Assembly (NCBI RefSeq): GCF_014529535.1
Contig: NW_023503493.1
Span: 16,896,001 to 16,960,000 of the forward strand
Length of the DNA stretch: 64,000 nucleotides
Direction: 5' to 3'
Source: Bradysia coprophila
Taxonomy: Eukaryota > Arthropoda > Insecta > Diptera > Sciaridae
Positions 9,174-21,535 of the stretch are shown piece after piece. A program made the translations under genes and the position numbers. Numbering within the stretch: the first letter of the stretch is position 1; every line of letters starts with the position of its first letter. The notes under the pieces were generated by a model that worked only from the letters and a program-made list of their open reading frames with translations, searched no databases and was not told the DNA's origin.

Positions 9174-9358
9174 GGTTTGTTCCAACCCGAACAACGACAA
9201 TTTCATCCACGGCAACGTCGCTTACGTGATATTTCATACAAATCGAGCAACGTCGCCTACACAGAGATATTATTGAGGTTATGGTTCTATGGATGAAATT
9301 TGACAATTCGGTTCTATGGATGAAATTTGACAATTCATATGGCCTTGGAACAAACCTA
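9174..9358. mobile_element. Foldback element, GGTTTGTTCCAA family
   Basis: Starts GGTTTGTTCCAA and ends TTGGAACAAACC. A 28-bp internal block (GGTTCTATGGATGAAATTTG core) is tandemly doubled at about 9280-9335, which the other copies lack. Confidence 0.65.
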
Positions 9359-10088
9359 TTGGAAAATAACATCTCCAAACCGTCCTACCAGATCAAAACT
9401 GTAATAAGCAAAGCAGTGAACAACGCATTAATTAGACTAAAGACCTTGGAGAATATAAACATTTTAAAGACACAAACTAGAACGTCTCTGAGACATTCTC
9501 GTATTCGTGTATACCGTATAGTTCGACCTGGCCGGAGTGCTAATTTAAATTTGGCGCGGTTAAAAATTTGAGTGATAATCAGTGCTGTCATTCGCGAATA
9601 GCCAGTGCCGTCAATAGGTCAGTGCTGTTAACTAATATTACGTTGTCAAACAGGCATACCACCTGCATAAACCTAAAAAATAAACTTTAACAGAAAGACG
9701 CCGCCATTCTTCTGGTGACATTTCACCACTAATTGAACTGTGCAAGCATTCGGGTAACATATTTTCTCAGATATACATTTTTTGAGTAAAGTAGTGAAGT
9801 AAATAGACGTTCTGTAACTCTAAAGAACATCAACTGTGTTGCAGTTTGATCGAAAATTAGTCCTTGTTGCTTGCAATGCAACCAAATTTTTCGCAGAACA
9901 CTTTCCCTGAGTTCATTTGAAAGATTCATTTTTTCCCCCAACAACTTTCTAATTCGAAATAATCCAACCAACATTTCCGAAATAAACAAGAAAAAGCGTT
10001 GTGAGACTGAAATTCCACTCACAGACAAAATCATTTGGTTTTGTCGCAATTAATCCTCAAATTTGATTCCCATCGTAGAACAGAAAAA
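9359..10088. other. Upstream region of Ars2
   Basis: About 730 bp without a recognisable gene. It must hold the Ars2 promoter and 5' UTR. Short ORFs exist on both strands but show no domain and no similarity I can name. Confidence 0.4.
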
Positions 10089-13000
10089 ATGGCTGATTCT
10101 GATGACGAATATGATCGTAAGAGGCGAGACAAGTTTCGCGGAGAACGTGAACGTAGTTCGGGCGATTACAATCGATCCGATCGCCGAGACGATCGGCCTA
10201 GAGGAGGTAGAGAGGATTGGGCGGATAGGTAAATTCGAATGTTTTTTGTGTGTTGCAAATGGTAAATTTTGATGAAATATTTCTTACAGAGGTAGAGGCC
10301 GACCGGACTACAGAGAATACCGTCGATATTCACCGGATCGCGGTCCACCAGTAAAACGTATGCGCCAAGAATGGGGCGATGATGGCCGTCCGATACGTTA
10401 CGGTGGTAAATTTAGATTAGGCAATTAACGAAATTCAACTAAAAACTTAATGCAATTAAATGGAACCCATGAACTCAACTTCAATCACCTTCTAATTGAT
10501 TTCATAATTCTCTTTGTTTGCATTGAACAAAAGGCTAGATGTGAACTGACAATGTTTTCTTGACACGTTTTAGGTCACGACGGTTATATGCCATATGGAG
10601 GACCTGGTGGCTGGGGAGGTCATGATCATTATCCAATGCATGGCGGACATGCACCTTTTCCGCCCAATCGTGGTGGACACGGAGGAAGTGGAGGCGGTGG
10701 CGGCGGTGGTGATCCGCAAGCGAATGGCGATTTACAAACACAACCGCCGATGTTGACGTTAAAACAGTTTCTTGCAACGCAAGATGATTCGATTTCGGAT
10801 GCCGATGCTATGAGCAAATACAGTGAATACAAACAGGATTTTAAACGGCAGCAATTAAACGAATTTTTCGTCACCCACAAAGACGAAGAATGGTGAGTGT
10901 TCTAGAATATTACGTTAAATGCAATGTGTTTGTTGTCACATCAGATGAAAAACTGTCCATGAATGACGTCCAGGCCTCTTTGACCGTTGTGTCACTTGTT
11001 AAGCTTTGTCTAAATGTGTCAACCGTCTGCTTATCCATCCGGTGTATAACGGAATCATTTTAACGATATCACCGAAGAATATATCGTTTATACTGCAGTT
11101 TTGTCGAGGTGAATCTCTTGATTCGTTTGTCCAATTGTTGGTCAAAACGATTCAACGGACACGGTTGCAGTTACTGCATGTCCGGTTGGATGCTTATTCC
11201 AGTAATTTTATCTATTTACCCTGCGCTGGGACGTCATTTATGAACAAATGGACACCCCATAGACCAGGTATTGTGTAGACAATGGATCGATAACGTCAAA
11301 CGTATACAGTGGAAACAAAACATTTTGCTCATGACCATGGATTGAATGAGTAAAATGAGACATTTTCTTTTTTTTAAATAAATTTTCTTTTTTATACAGC
11401 CACCAGTGTTTACCATACAATAGAACCATCAAATCGAAATTTTTTTATACATTTCTCACGCGTACTTTTATCTCGAAAAGTTTTTAAATTATTTGCAAAA
11501 TATTTTGATGAAATTTTAAAATAAATAAGAAAGAATGAAAAAATGACTAGCGCGTTATACCACTACACAAACAACGGGTTTTAAAAATTGAATCATTTGA
11601 GCGAGCAATGCCGATGTTTACTTCAATTATTTTAAACGAAAAATAAAATTTATTGTTGTGAAAGGTAAGATTTTCTTAAAACAAAAAACGAACAGCACAA
11701 CTATACTCTGTCTTTTAGCTCTAAGTTGTAGTTTTAAGAGTTTTTTTGTGTTTAATTTATTTTACCATTAAAGCCAAATTTAGTGATTTTAATTTATCAA
11801 TGGTATACACACCTATGTGTTGGATGCATAATTTAATTTTATCATTTCAAAAGGAGCCTGCTGGGACGACAGTATTGATAGTTATCTCTGTGATACGGAT
11901 ATTATTGTTATGGTTCTACGATTTCTTTTAGCTATTGCGTTTTACATAGACATTTCAGAAAACTTATAACAAAAAACCTGACCAATTCATTCTGTCCCCA
12001 AAAGACAGAAAACCCAATAGTTTTCTTTACTAATCAAACTTTCTTCTCTTTTTTTTCCTTCTCTCCAAACAGGTTCAAGATCAAATACCATCCGGAAGAC
12101 TCGAATCGAAGAAAGGAAGAACAGCTGAGTTTCCTGAAGGTTCGCACTTTTTACCCAAAATTTTTTCGTTCGATTTCACTTAATCTATTAACTTTCGTTC
12201 CGTTAGAACCGTGCGGATGTATTCACGAACCTCCTCAATTCCGGTGATGTAACAACCGTTAGTGTCGACACAACACAAACCGAGAAGCTGTTGAGACTTC
12301 TGGACACAGTTGTCATCCGGTTAGAGGGCGGCACCGACGAAGATTTAAAAGTTTTGGATGAGAAACCAGCTGAACCGAAACAATTTGAACCGCCACCACG
12401 GCCTGCGACTATTTCCAAGAACAACGACGATGAAAACGTAGCAGTTAAGCCAGCCGGGCGACCGAATAATCCGTTTGCCAAGAAAATTGAGGATGAAGCG
12501 ACGAAAGGTGACAACGATTTTAATTGGAAAACATCGAACACCACTTCATCCGGCAAGAAGTCCAAGAATGATGACGACGAGGAGGATTGGGATGTGGATT
12601 CGGAGGATGGCAAGAATGCGGTGCCGAATGAAGCTAATAAGAAGACGGAAGATGATGATGACGAATGGGGCGAGAATAAGAAAAGTGAAATTGAATCTGG
12701 TGCAAAGGGATGGGATGATGAGCCAGCGTCACCAGATCAGAAAGATCAACCTAGTTCTCCAGATGTGAACGATAAGCAGATGGATTGGAATGAAGAGCAA
12801 AATAAAGAAGTGAAAAATGAGGTATCCGATATTCCAGAAAGTAATCCAAGGAAGAGATCCCGTTCGGAGTCTAGTAGTTCATCATCCAGTTCGAGTGATT
12901 CAGATGCTGAAACGTCACCAAAACAAACTATACCCCAAGCTGCTGATTCCATGGACGGTGAAACTAATGAACCCAAGGACGCAGAAATGGAAAGCGTAGA

Positions 13001-14661
13001 AGACACGGTTCCGTCTGAGCATCCAAAGGACTCAGAAGCAATTGACGAAAAAGTCGAAACCGACCCAGAAAAGACAGCCAAGGATGATGTGGACAAAGAT
13101 GACAGCAAAACGGAAGACAAAGTCGAAACGATCGATTTGGACAAGGAAAGTGACACAAAGGAGGAGGGACCGGTTCACAAAGCATTGCATCGAACCAGTT
13201 CGATTTTCCTTCGTAACTTAGCTCCAACTATAACCAAAGCTGAGGTCGAGGCAATGTGCAAACGTGTGATGAGCAATGGTTTTCTGCGAGTTGCTATTGC
13301 AGATCCTTTGGTGGAACGTAGATGGTTCCGACGCGGCTGGGTAACATTCGAACGTGACGTCAACATCAAGGAAATTTGTTGGAATTTGAACAACATTCGG
13401 TTGAGGGACTGCGAACTTGGAGCAATCGTAAGTGCCTTACTAACAAATCACACTGTGCCAGTCAATAATTCCCTAATTTAATTCTAGGTCAACCGTGATC
13501 TCAGTCGACGCGTTCGTCCAGTAAATGGAATCACTGCGCACAAAGTAATTGTTCGCAGTGACATTAAACTGTGTGCGAAAATCACATACAATTTGGATAA
13601 CAAAGCCGGTTTGTGGATCAACAGTGATGCTGCTGCCCAGGACAATGGAAGTACCACGTTCGGTCTCAATTCGAACAATCCCGTTCTTCAAAATATCACC
13701 GACTACTTGATCGAAGAGGCATCGGCCGAAGAAGATGAACTCCTTGGATTGTCCACCAACGAGAGTAAGGACGCTGAAGGTGAATTGCTGGAAAAAGACA
13801 TCCATTTGATATCGGTACTGGATAAGCTAATTCTATACTTGCGTATCGTCCATTCGGTTGACTTTTACAATCATTGTGAATATCCGTATGAGGATGAAAT
13901 GCCCAATCGTTGTGGTATTATCCACGCTCGTGGACCTGCACCGCAAAACAAGGTCACCAGTAACGAAGTTCAGGAGTACATACGGAATTTCGAGGGAAAA
14001 ATGTCATCATTTTTGGCGAAGAGTCAACCCATTGAGGAGGAGGAATTGAAAAAACTTGGCACCAAGGACACTGAAGCTGAGGTCGAGAAATTCGTTCAAG
14101 CAAACACGCAAGAACTAGCGAAAGATAAGTGGCTCTGCCCATTGTCGGGTAAAAAGTTCAAGGGTCCCGATTTCATTCGCAAGCACATTTTCAACAAACA
14201 TGGGGAAAAGGTCGACGAAGTTAAGCGTGAAGTTGAATTTTTCAATAACTATCTGCGAGATCCGAAAAGACCCCAACTGCCAGAACATCCTGGAAACAAT
14301 CGTAAACCGCCAGAAATGCAACAACAACCAGGAGGGTAAGCAGTACTTAAGTAATTATATGCCATCTTGAGATGCAACGAAATTTCTTATTTTGTTTAGT
14401 TTTCGACCGGGAGGTTTTCATCATGCACCAGTTTATGGAGCTCCATACGGATATGCACCGCCAATGATCATTCCACCAAGGGGACCTCGAGGTGGATACG
14501 GTGTGAGACGGTAAGTTTTCTGGATTTCAATCAAATTCGAACGTTCGACTCATGTTTATATCCTTGTTTCCAGCGGTGGCGGTCCGGTAGGTGGTGACAG
14601 TCGACCAATTATTCATTATAGAGATTTGGATGCACCTAGGGAGCCAGAAGATTTTTTGTAA
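10089..14661 (+). CDS. Ars2: Ars2 / serrate RNA effector protein
   Basis: Nuclear zinc-finger protein that links the cap-binding complex to miRNA processing, histone mRNA maturation and RNA decay. Eight exons: 10089-10228, 10290-10405, 10574-10892, 12073-12139, 12207-13427, 13488-14335, 14400-14510, 14574-14661. They total 2910 nt (969 residues), close to insect Ars2. The start [15 protein letters not shown] is followed by an Arg-rich region and a poly-Gly tract (about 115-125). The conserved N-terminal Ars2 domain ([21 protein letters not shown]) is at about 130-250. An acidic, Ser-rich region runs to about 530 and an RRM-like fold ([12 protein letters not shown]) lies at about 541-625. A C2H2 finger ([22 protein letters not shown]) is near 838, and Gly-Arg repeats precede EPEDFL. 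The donor at 12140 (GTTCGC) is weak; other junctions are standard. The gene appears intact. Confidence 0.93.
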
Positions 14662-15194
14662 AGGAAACATAAGCACTATGTTTTTTCAACTGCTAAATAA
14701 ATATTCTAAATAGAGTTGTCTAGTTTTTGTTGTTACTTTTCCTGAACATATGCAATCGCAATCCATACACAATGATTACTCATGAAGTGTTTCTCAGCTC
14801 AAAGATTCTGTATTCTTTTTCATGAGTGTGAAAATGTAGATAGAACCGAAGTCCGAAACATCTCAGATCCTTGCTCAATTACGCAAATTTCATCTGTTAT
14901 TAAAAAAAGTAAAAATCAGAAAGAGTTAAAACTGAAGACGTTAGCATATGACTGAATGATGTAAATGGACTAATGGCTGGTAAATTAAGTTTGAATAATG
15001 ATCATTTTCAAACCAAGAAGTAGTTTTATCGTTACGAGTACGAACACTCTATTTTTGGTCAATTATAACAGTAAGGTAAGTTTTTCGACGGATCTCTTCT
15101 GCACATATGTTTTATAATAAACTTAGATCGTTCGAAATCGTACGTATAATTATCTAGACTGGTATTTCGTGCGATAAAATGTGTCAAAAGCAAA
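14662..15194. other. Ars2 3' flank, no gene
   Basis: Short 3' UTR with its AATAAA, then AT-rich spacer. Nothing recognisable until the retrotransposon fragment at 15195. Confidence 0.4.
14696..14701 (+). promoter_or_regulatory. Poly(A) signal of Ars2
   Basis: AATAAA 35 nt after the stop codon. Confidence 0.6.
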
Positions 15195-15650
15195 ATGAAC
15201 AATAGTCTGAAACGTAAAGTGTTCGATACGTGTGTCCTTCCTGTGCTCACATATGGAGCGGAAACGTTAACGTTAACAAAAGCTTCCGAAAATAAATTAA
15301 GAGTGGCACAAAGAGCCATGGAACGGAGTATGCTTGGAATTACGCTCAGAGACAGAATGACAAATCAATGGATTTGACAACAAACAAAAGTCGTTGATGT
15401 CATGGAAAGAATAGCATCTTTAAAGTGGAGCTGGGCGGGACATATTGCAAGACGGACGGACGAACGTAGGACCAAAAAGATCATGAACTGGAGACCACCT
15501 AAAACACGACCTAGAGGTAGACCACCAGAGAGATGGAAGAATGGTATAAAGAGAATTGCAGGCGCAAATTGGCAACAAGTGGCAACGGATCGTTCGGAAT
15601 GGAAGAGAATTGGAAAGGCCTACGTCCAGCAGTGGATAGAATCAGGCTGA
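15195..15650 (+). pseudogene. RTE-like non-LTR retrotransposon, reverse transcriptase C-terminal fragment
   Basis: Encodes the region after the palm domain. Recognisable blocks are LTYGAETLTL, QRAMERSMLGITLRDRMTNQW, KWSWAGHIARRTDER and RPRGRPPERWKNGIK, all typical of endonuclease/reverse-transcriptase ORFs of RTE-like LINEs. An in-frame stop at 15375-15377 interrupts it; the related minus-strand copy at 36459-35640 is open at that point. It is 5'-truncated and ends with an AAGAAGAGAAGAAGAA tail, as expected of target-primed insertion. Dead element. Confidence 0.85.
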
Positions 15651-15828
15651 AAAAGAAGAGAAGAAGAATGTGTCACCAACATCAGCTTGTATAAGATGCA
15701 CATTTCGTACGATTTTACACCAACACACGTACGTGCTGACGCTTTTGATAGTTCAATTTACCCACTTAATAAGAGGGCAAACACAAACTATCAAATATTT
15801 CGTATTTCGTGTTGGGACCACATATTTT

Positions 15829-16033
15829 CAATGAAAGTAAATAGATAGGTATGGCCAAGCGTTCAAATTTGTTCTAGCCGGAGCACATACGGATTTGCAT
15901 GGCGCCACCTCAAACGAACTCATTTCTAGTGCAAATTTCCACTAGAAATGAGTTCGTTTGAGGTGGCGCCATGCAAATTCGTATGTGCTCCGACTTGTAT
16001 GGACTGGCCATACCTACTTATCAACTTTCATTG
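15829..16033. mobile_element. 205-bp hAT-like foldback MITE, copy 3
   Basis: Same orientation as copy 1 and almost base-for-base identical to it. The exact 8-bp duplication CATATTTT is at 15821-15828 and 16034-16041. The high identity of three unlinked copies implies recent mobility. Confidence 0.9.
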
Positions 16034-16334
16034 CATATTTTACGTAATTTTGTTCGAAACTTCCTCTCTAGGTATAATTACTCTTAGGTTATAAATAACG
16101 TCAAAATACAATCTTCTGAGCTGTACTTAACTATCAATTTTTTTTTTGATGAATGAACGAACAGAGACTTTTCGTAACAGGTGACAACATCAAAAAATTC
16201 ACAACTTACGTAATCAAGGTTCATTTTTTCGATTCCATCGCTACAGATGCTACAGAGTATGGTAGGGGAACGGTATCCAATGGGTAATATACCAGTCAGA
16301 GCTACACATGACCTACTTCTAAATCTATGTTTTT

Positions 16335-16647
16335 AAAATTAAATTTTACACCCAATTTTAGTTCAAACAAGCTGGCTTAGTTTTTCTCATCATCTGCCAA
16401 ATAATTTTTACCAAAAAAAATTTGACTGGAAACAACCAAAATTTTACCAAAAAAATCTGCGTCGCATGTGGCAGATAAATTTTCTTGCTGGTCTGTTCCT
16501 GAACATTTGCCACTTTGCGACGCAGATTTTTTTGGTAAAATTTTGGTTGTTTCCAGTCAAATTTTTTTTGGTAAAAATTATTTGGCAGATGATGAGAAAA
16601 ACTAAGCCGGCTTGTTTGAACTAAAATTGGGTGTAAAATTTAATTTT
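16335..16647. mobile_element. Foldback element with ~130-bp arms
   Basis: The left arm (from AAAATTAAATTTTACACCC) is mirrored by a right arm ending GGGTGTAAAATTTAATTTT, with ~50 bp of loop near 16464-16517. Mismatches are few (for example CTGGCTT against CCGGCTT). No ORF. No clean target duplication was seen. Confidence 0.75.
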
Positions 16648-16802
16648 TGCATAACGAAGCTGAAAGCGTCAACTCTAGCGATATCATTCATTTTAGAAAT
16701 TGTACTTCAAAGACTGCGTCACACTTTTCTCGAAGAGATTTTTGTTGGGATATCAGTCGTTTTAGAAGTTTTAGAACACTGCTCTTTATAACAGTTTATA
16801 AC

Positions 16803-17245
16803 AGAAATTCGGAAATTTGACGAAAATCGATAATTTGACGAAGATCGAAAACTTGACGAAAATCGAAAATTTGACGAAATTCGAAAATTTGACGAAATTT
16901 GAAAATTTGACGAAATTTGAAAATTTGACGAAAATCGAAACTTTGACGAAAATCGAAAATTTGACGAAAATCGAAAATTTGACGAAATTCGAAAATTCGA
17001 CGAAAATTGAAAATTTGACGAAAATCGAAAATTTGACGAAAATCGAAAATTTGACGAAATTCGTAAATTTGACAAAATTCGAAAATTTGAAGAAATTCGA
17101 AAATTTGACGAAATTTAACGAAAATTACGAAATTTAACGAAAATCAAAAATTTGACGAAAATCGAAAATTTGACGAAATTCGAAAATTCGACGAAAATTG
17201 AAAATTTGACGAAATTTAACGAAAATCGAAAATTTGACGAAGAAA
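16803..17245. repeat. 18-bp satellite array
   Basis: About 24 tandem units of the type GACGAAAATCGAAAATTT, with A/T variants at the middle. Because 18 is divisible by three and the unit lacks stops in some frames, both strands read as long repeats (TKIENL on plus, FRFSSN on minus). These are not proteins. The last units run straight into the 132-bp repeat. Confidence 0.9.
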
Positions 17246-17525
17246 GTAATTCTCTATCTGCCACCATTCAAGAAATATCTTCAAAACCCCAATTGACCCA
17301 CCCATTTCCAACTTTCGACATTTTTCGCAAATGCCCTTCTTTTCTACTCGTAAAACTCTGAGACTTTGCCGAAGAAAGTAACTCTCTATCTGCCACCATT
17401 CAAAAAATACCTCTAAAAACATAATTGACCCACCCATTTCCAACTTTCGACATTTTTCACATATGCCCCTCTGTTCTACTCGTAAAACTCTGAGACTTTG
17501 CCGAAGAAAGTAACTCTCTATCTCT
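17239..17525. repeat. 132-bp tandem repeat, two units plus a partial
   Basis: The motif GAAGAAAGTAACTCTCTATC recurs at 17239, 17371 and 17503, giving an exact 132-bp period. Units share CCCACCCATTTCCAACTTTC and TACTCGTAAAACTCTGAG. The first unit begins inside the last satellite unit. Confidence 0.85.
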
Positions 17526-17543
17526 CATAATCGCAAAAATATT

Positions 17544-17861
17544 ACACGAAAAAAAAAAAGAAATATTCAATACCAATTTAATGTAAAAAATTGGTATCGA
17601 ATATATAAATATTTGTGGCGAATATATTAGATAAACATTTGTAGCAAATAATTAACTATATTCGTTACAAATATATAAATATTTGTCCGAAATATATTTA
17701 ATTATTTGCCACAAATATTTTTTTAATAATTCGTCATAAATAATTAAATATAATTGTGACAAGCAAATTACCTGAAATTTTGTGACAAATATAAATATAT
17801 TTGTCACAACTATAAATATATTTCTAGCAAACAATTCTTTCCAAATCTTTTTTTTCCGTGT
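17544..17861. mobile_element. AT-rich MITE with ACACG termini
   Basis: Starts ACACGAAAAAAAAAAAG and ends TTTTTTTTCCGTGT, nearly inverted. The interior is almost only A and T with repeated AAATATATTT/ACAAATAT motifs. Non-coding. Family not assigned. Confidence 0.55.
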
Positions 17862-20800
17862 AGTCCTTTCATCCTACGCTCGAGTAGCTCAAAATTTGGT
17901 CACTCTAATCACTCTAGCTCAAACGAATCTGACCCGATTTTTTTAATTATTTTTTTGTTCGAATCGTGTTACGAATACCTTTCATTTGATGGGTCACATG
18001 CCTCTGTAGGTTTCAATACAGCTAAGCTACAGCCGAAAACGCGTTCCCGACCCTCGAAAACCACACTCAGAAACCACTTCGAGGCCAATAAAACTAAATT
18101 CTGGTTTTTCCTGAGGTAATAGCGTATCACATTTTCATTTTTATGCCCACCCTGAGGTTACTGCAAAATTTCATGGAGATTAGCTGACTAGTTTCCGAGA
18201 TCGACCGTCGATAGATAGACAGATAGACAGATAGAAACATACAGAGTAAGTTGAAAGATTTTGATTGTTTGGAAAACGTTAATTTGGTGCATTTTCTATC
18301 AAAATGACCAACTTCAAAACGATGTATCTCCGGCAATTTTAAAGTTACATAGTCGAGTGATAGCTCGTTTTGCTCGTATTTGAAGCGCGAATAAGATAGA
18401 ATAGGATTTGTGGTGATACAGGCCAAAGAAAAGAAACTTAAATTCTCGCCTATATATAGTTGCCGCGTCTCAAAAAATTTTCTTCGTTCTTTTTTTGGAA
18501 GTTAGACTGCGTCAAGTCCTCCGCTATCGCTCCGGACATGATTTTTAAGGCATTAAAGAATTTCAGAAGATCTTTGATAACCTCAAAAAAACTATCTCAC
18601 TGGCACCTGTTGCTGTAGGAAGATGTAACTTAAAAAATACTTAGTCTAGTCTATAAAGCTTATTTTGAGAACTTAATCCACGGGCCTGACACTATTCACT
18701 CGACTCCTCATTTTTAAAATGCTGCTATTCATTGAGTGTCCAGCCCGTGACTTAATCTAACAAGGGATGGCACTTCGTTCACTCAAAACGTGGACCAGAT
18801 TGTTACCCTTCGTGTCCGGAAACGTTTCAAATGACCCTCTTTTGGGGCGCGCACGTCCAATTTAAAAGAAAATCTAAATGAAACGATACATAATTTTTAA
18901 TGCTCGTGCAATTTCTATTTATTTTCATGTAGTACATAAAACATATTTTGTTAAATTCTTCTATTTACACATAAAATTTCTACTTAATTTTTTTGTCCAT
19001 TTTCTTTTTTTAAATTTACCTCCATTTATTAATTTTGTGGTTCTCAATTTTGTCTTAAAGCTTTTGTTCAAAGTGTGTGGTGTGGCTGATTTCTTTTCCG
19101 TATGTTTATCTTTTTATTGTTTGTTTAGTTAATTACAATTACAATTTTCGACCTTACTTGTTTTTATTGTTAATTTAAAATATTTTTTTTTATTTTTATT
19201 TTTTTTAAATTTAAATCAAAGATAAAACCTTACGGATTTTTATTCACTTTTTATGTTCATTAAGTTTTATTGACAGATTTTTTTTATTACTTCCATTTCT
19301 TATGTTCGTGTAAAAATATCGTAGTTTTATTATTTTTCCATTTTTTTGATTTTCTATTTTTAATTTTGGTTTTTATTTTGTGATTTTATTCATTTCTTTC
19401 TTCTTTTACTATTTTCGCTGTAATGTTGTAGTGATTTAAAGTTTTATTTTTGTTAATTTGTTCCTAAAAAGTTTTTTTAATGATAATGACACCGCAAAAA
19501 AATAATATTTAAAAATAAATGAAAACCTTTCCGTAATTTTGTTTTATTTTGTTTAAAAACTACTGATTGTTAAATACATTTTGTAGATTTTTATGAGTAA
19601 TACTAGTATTTGATTCGTTTTTATTTTCTTTTTTAAATAACTTGGATTACATTCAATAAAAACTACCAACGAAGTAATTGGGATTCTTTTTTTATAGTAA
19701 AATTGTTATAAATTCACTACAAACAACATTTAATCATTTTTGTTTAGATTTTTCTTTGTTTTTCTTTTAATTTCTTTCTTTAAGTTTACGATAAAAATGA
19801 AACTGGAAAGTTTTTATTTTAATGGATTCGCAAACGAACTAGAGGCAGTATGCAAATTGTCGATACCAATGATTTCGGAAATGAAAGTCAATTCGTTTGT
19901 AGTAACACAAAAAAAGTTTCAAAACCGCACAATTATGTACCGATCACTGTTCCAACCTCCAGCAAGTTTATTTTGGATGAATTGAATCGATTTTAGTTGA
20001 CTTGAATTTCGCTGATCTCTTGTAATCAAAATTAAAGCATCATTACATCGCTTCAGATTTAACTGTAGGTACCGTTGATGTATTGAGTCGGTGGGTATTT
20101 GGTTTTATCTTCAAAGACAATTACATCGAAGTAAATTATCGTCAATATCATCATCGTCAGCGTCTAAACTTTTGTTTTCAAAATGGTACGTTTTCGAGTT
20201 ATCAGATGTCCCTTGCTAGATAAAAATTGGTTCGTAAATTCATAGATTGTTGATTTATTGTGCGCGCGGTATCTGTTCATTTGAGTAACTTAGTGAAATT
20301 TACTTCCCAAATTATCAATTCAAATCTTTTGACATAACGGAGCACCGTTTCTTAACTGAATTTTCGGCAAGGTAAGAGGATCAGAGATAAGGTCACAAAG
20401 AGAATCTTAGAGAGTTTTCGTTAGATTGCTTGGTTTGTTGGTGCGTTTAATTATCTGAATACAAGCTATAACATAGGTTCATCATTTGGAATAAGAAATC
20501 TTACAGGGAAGGAATTATAAATTCCATCAGCATTGTTATCAATGCAATTGATTTTATTCATTCAACATGAGAATCAACCACATGGCTCGTTTAGGTCAGC
20601 AATGAATAGAATCTAAATAGCTCGAAATACTCATGTGATTCTACGCTTCTAAAATTTCCCGTGTTTGTAAATTTTTACAGATTTTTCTTAATGTGACGGG
20701 GGCTCTGTGTTTATATTGTCCAACCCTAAGTTTGTAATTTGTTTCGTATTTCGTGTGTAAATTTCTATGTACACAAATTTATACACGAAATTCGAAAGGA

Positions 20801-21535
20801 TTAGGGATACGCTGTTTAAAGCCCCACGTTTCCATGTGATTGTTGACCTCGGATCTTGGATCAACAAAAATCATGTGACAAGTAGACGTGTAAAACATGT
20901 CTAAAATGATTCTAAATGGTTTTTACGACTTTAAGTTATTCCTCAGAATTTTAATGGTTCTGCAGCGAATTTGTAATGACAAATGACACATCAGCAGAAA
21001 TTCCAAAGTCAAAAAATAAATTCTCGAATTTTGTCTCTTCGTCTATCGCTCACTTAATGGATGAGATCACTCGAATTGTAAAAATGTAATCGAACTATAC
21101 AAATTAACCGACTTATTTTATGAACCGGAATTCAATTTTTCTTTTCCGATTTTTATGGTGATGAGAACGTAAACAGTTCGTCCGCTTTTTCCTTAAAAAA
21201 ATTAATATTTTTTTTACATTTTTTTTGTTTTTATTAATTTGAAGAACTAAAAATTAACTTTTTTTTAATAATTATTTACATTGCTTGACGGTTTAAATTA
21301 TTTATTCAAATTTTCTTTTCATTCAGTTGCACAACGTTGAACGCTGAACATAAAAAGAAGAAAAAAAAGACAAAATTTGAAACTAAAAATTTACTTTTTG
21401 TTTTAAATAAAGTTCTCTCTTTTGTTACCATAATTAATTATCTCAACTCACACACATAAAAAAAAAGAATTTGTTTTCATATCCACACAATTTCGTAAAT
21501 TCACCTTTCCGTATTTTTCACCTCTCTGTTCCGGC
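17862..21535. other. AT-rich spacer and probable 3' UTR of the F-box gene
   Basis: No gene recognised over 3.7 kb. A GATA/GACA simple repeat lies at about 18205-18235. A small inverted repeat around AACTTAATCCACGGGC and GCCCGTGACTTAATCT is at about 18672-18760, and an imperfect palindrome with TTTCGTATTTCGTG is at about 20735-20800. The part from 18870 to 21530 is very T-rich on the plus strand and may be long 3' UTR of the minus-strand gene. Confidence 0.4.

Noticed and set aside
12203..13396. Long minus-strand ORFs opposite Ars2
   Set aside because: Shadow frames of the acidic, low-complexity Ars2 exon. The plus strand has conserved domains and consistent splice sites.
16719..17443. ORFs with TKIENL or FRFSSN repeats
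   Set aside because: By-products of an 18-bp satellite with a period divisible by three; open on both strands, no non-repeat domain.
18878..19132. Hydrophobic ORF rich in Phe, Leu and Asn
   Set aside because: T-rich sequence gives chance hydrophobic frames; no start context, domain or neighbouring exon.
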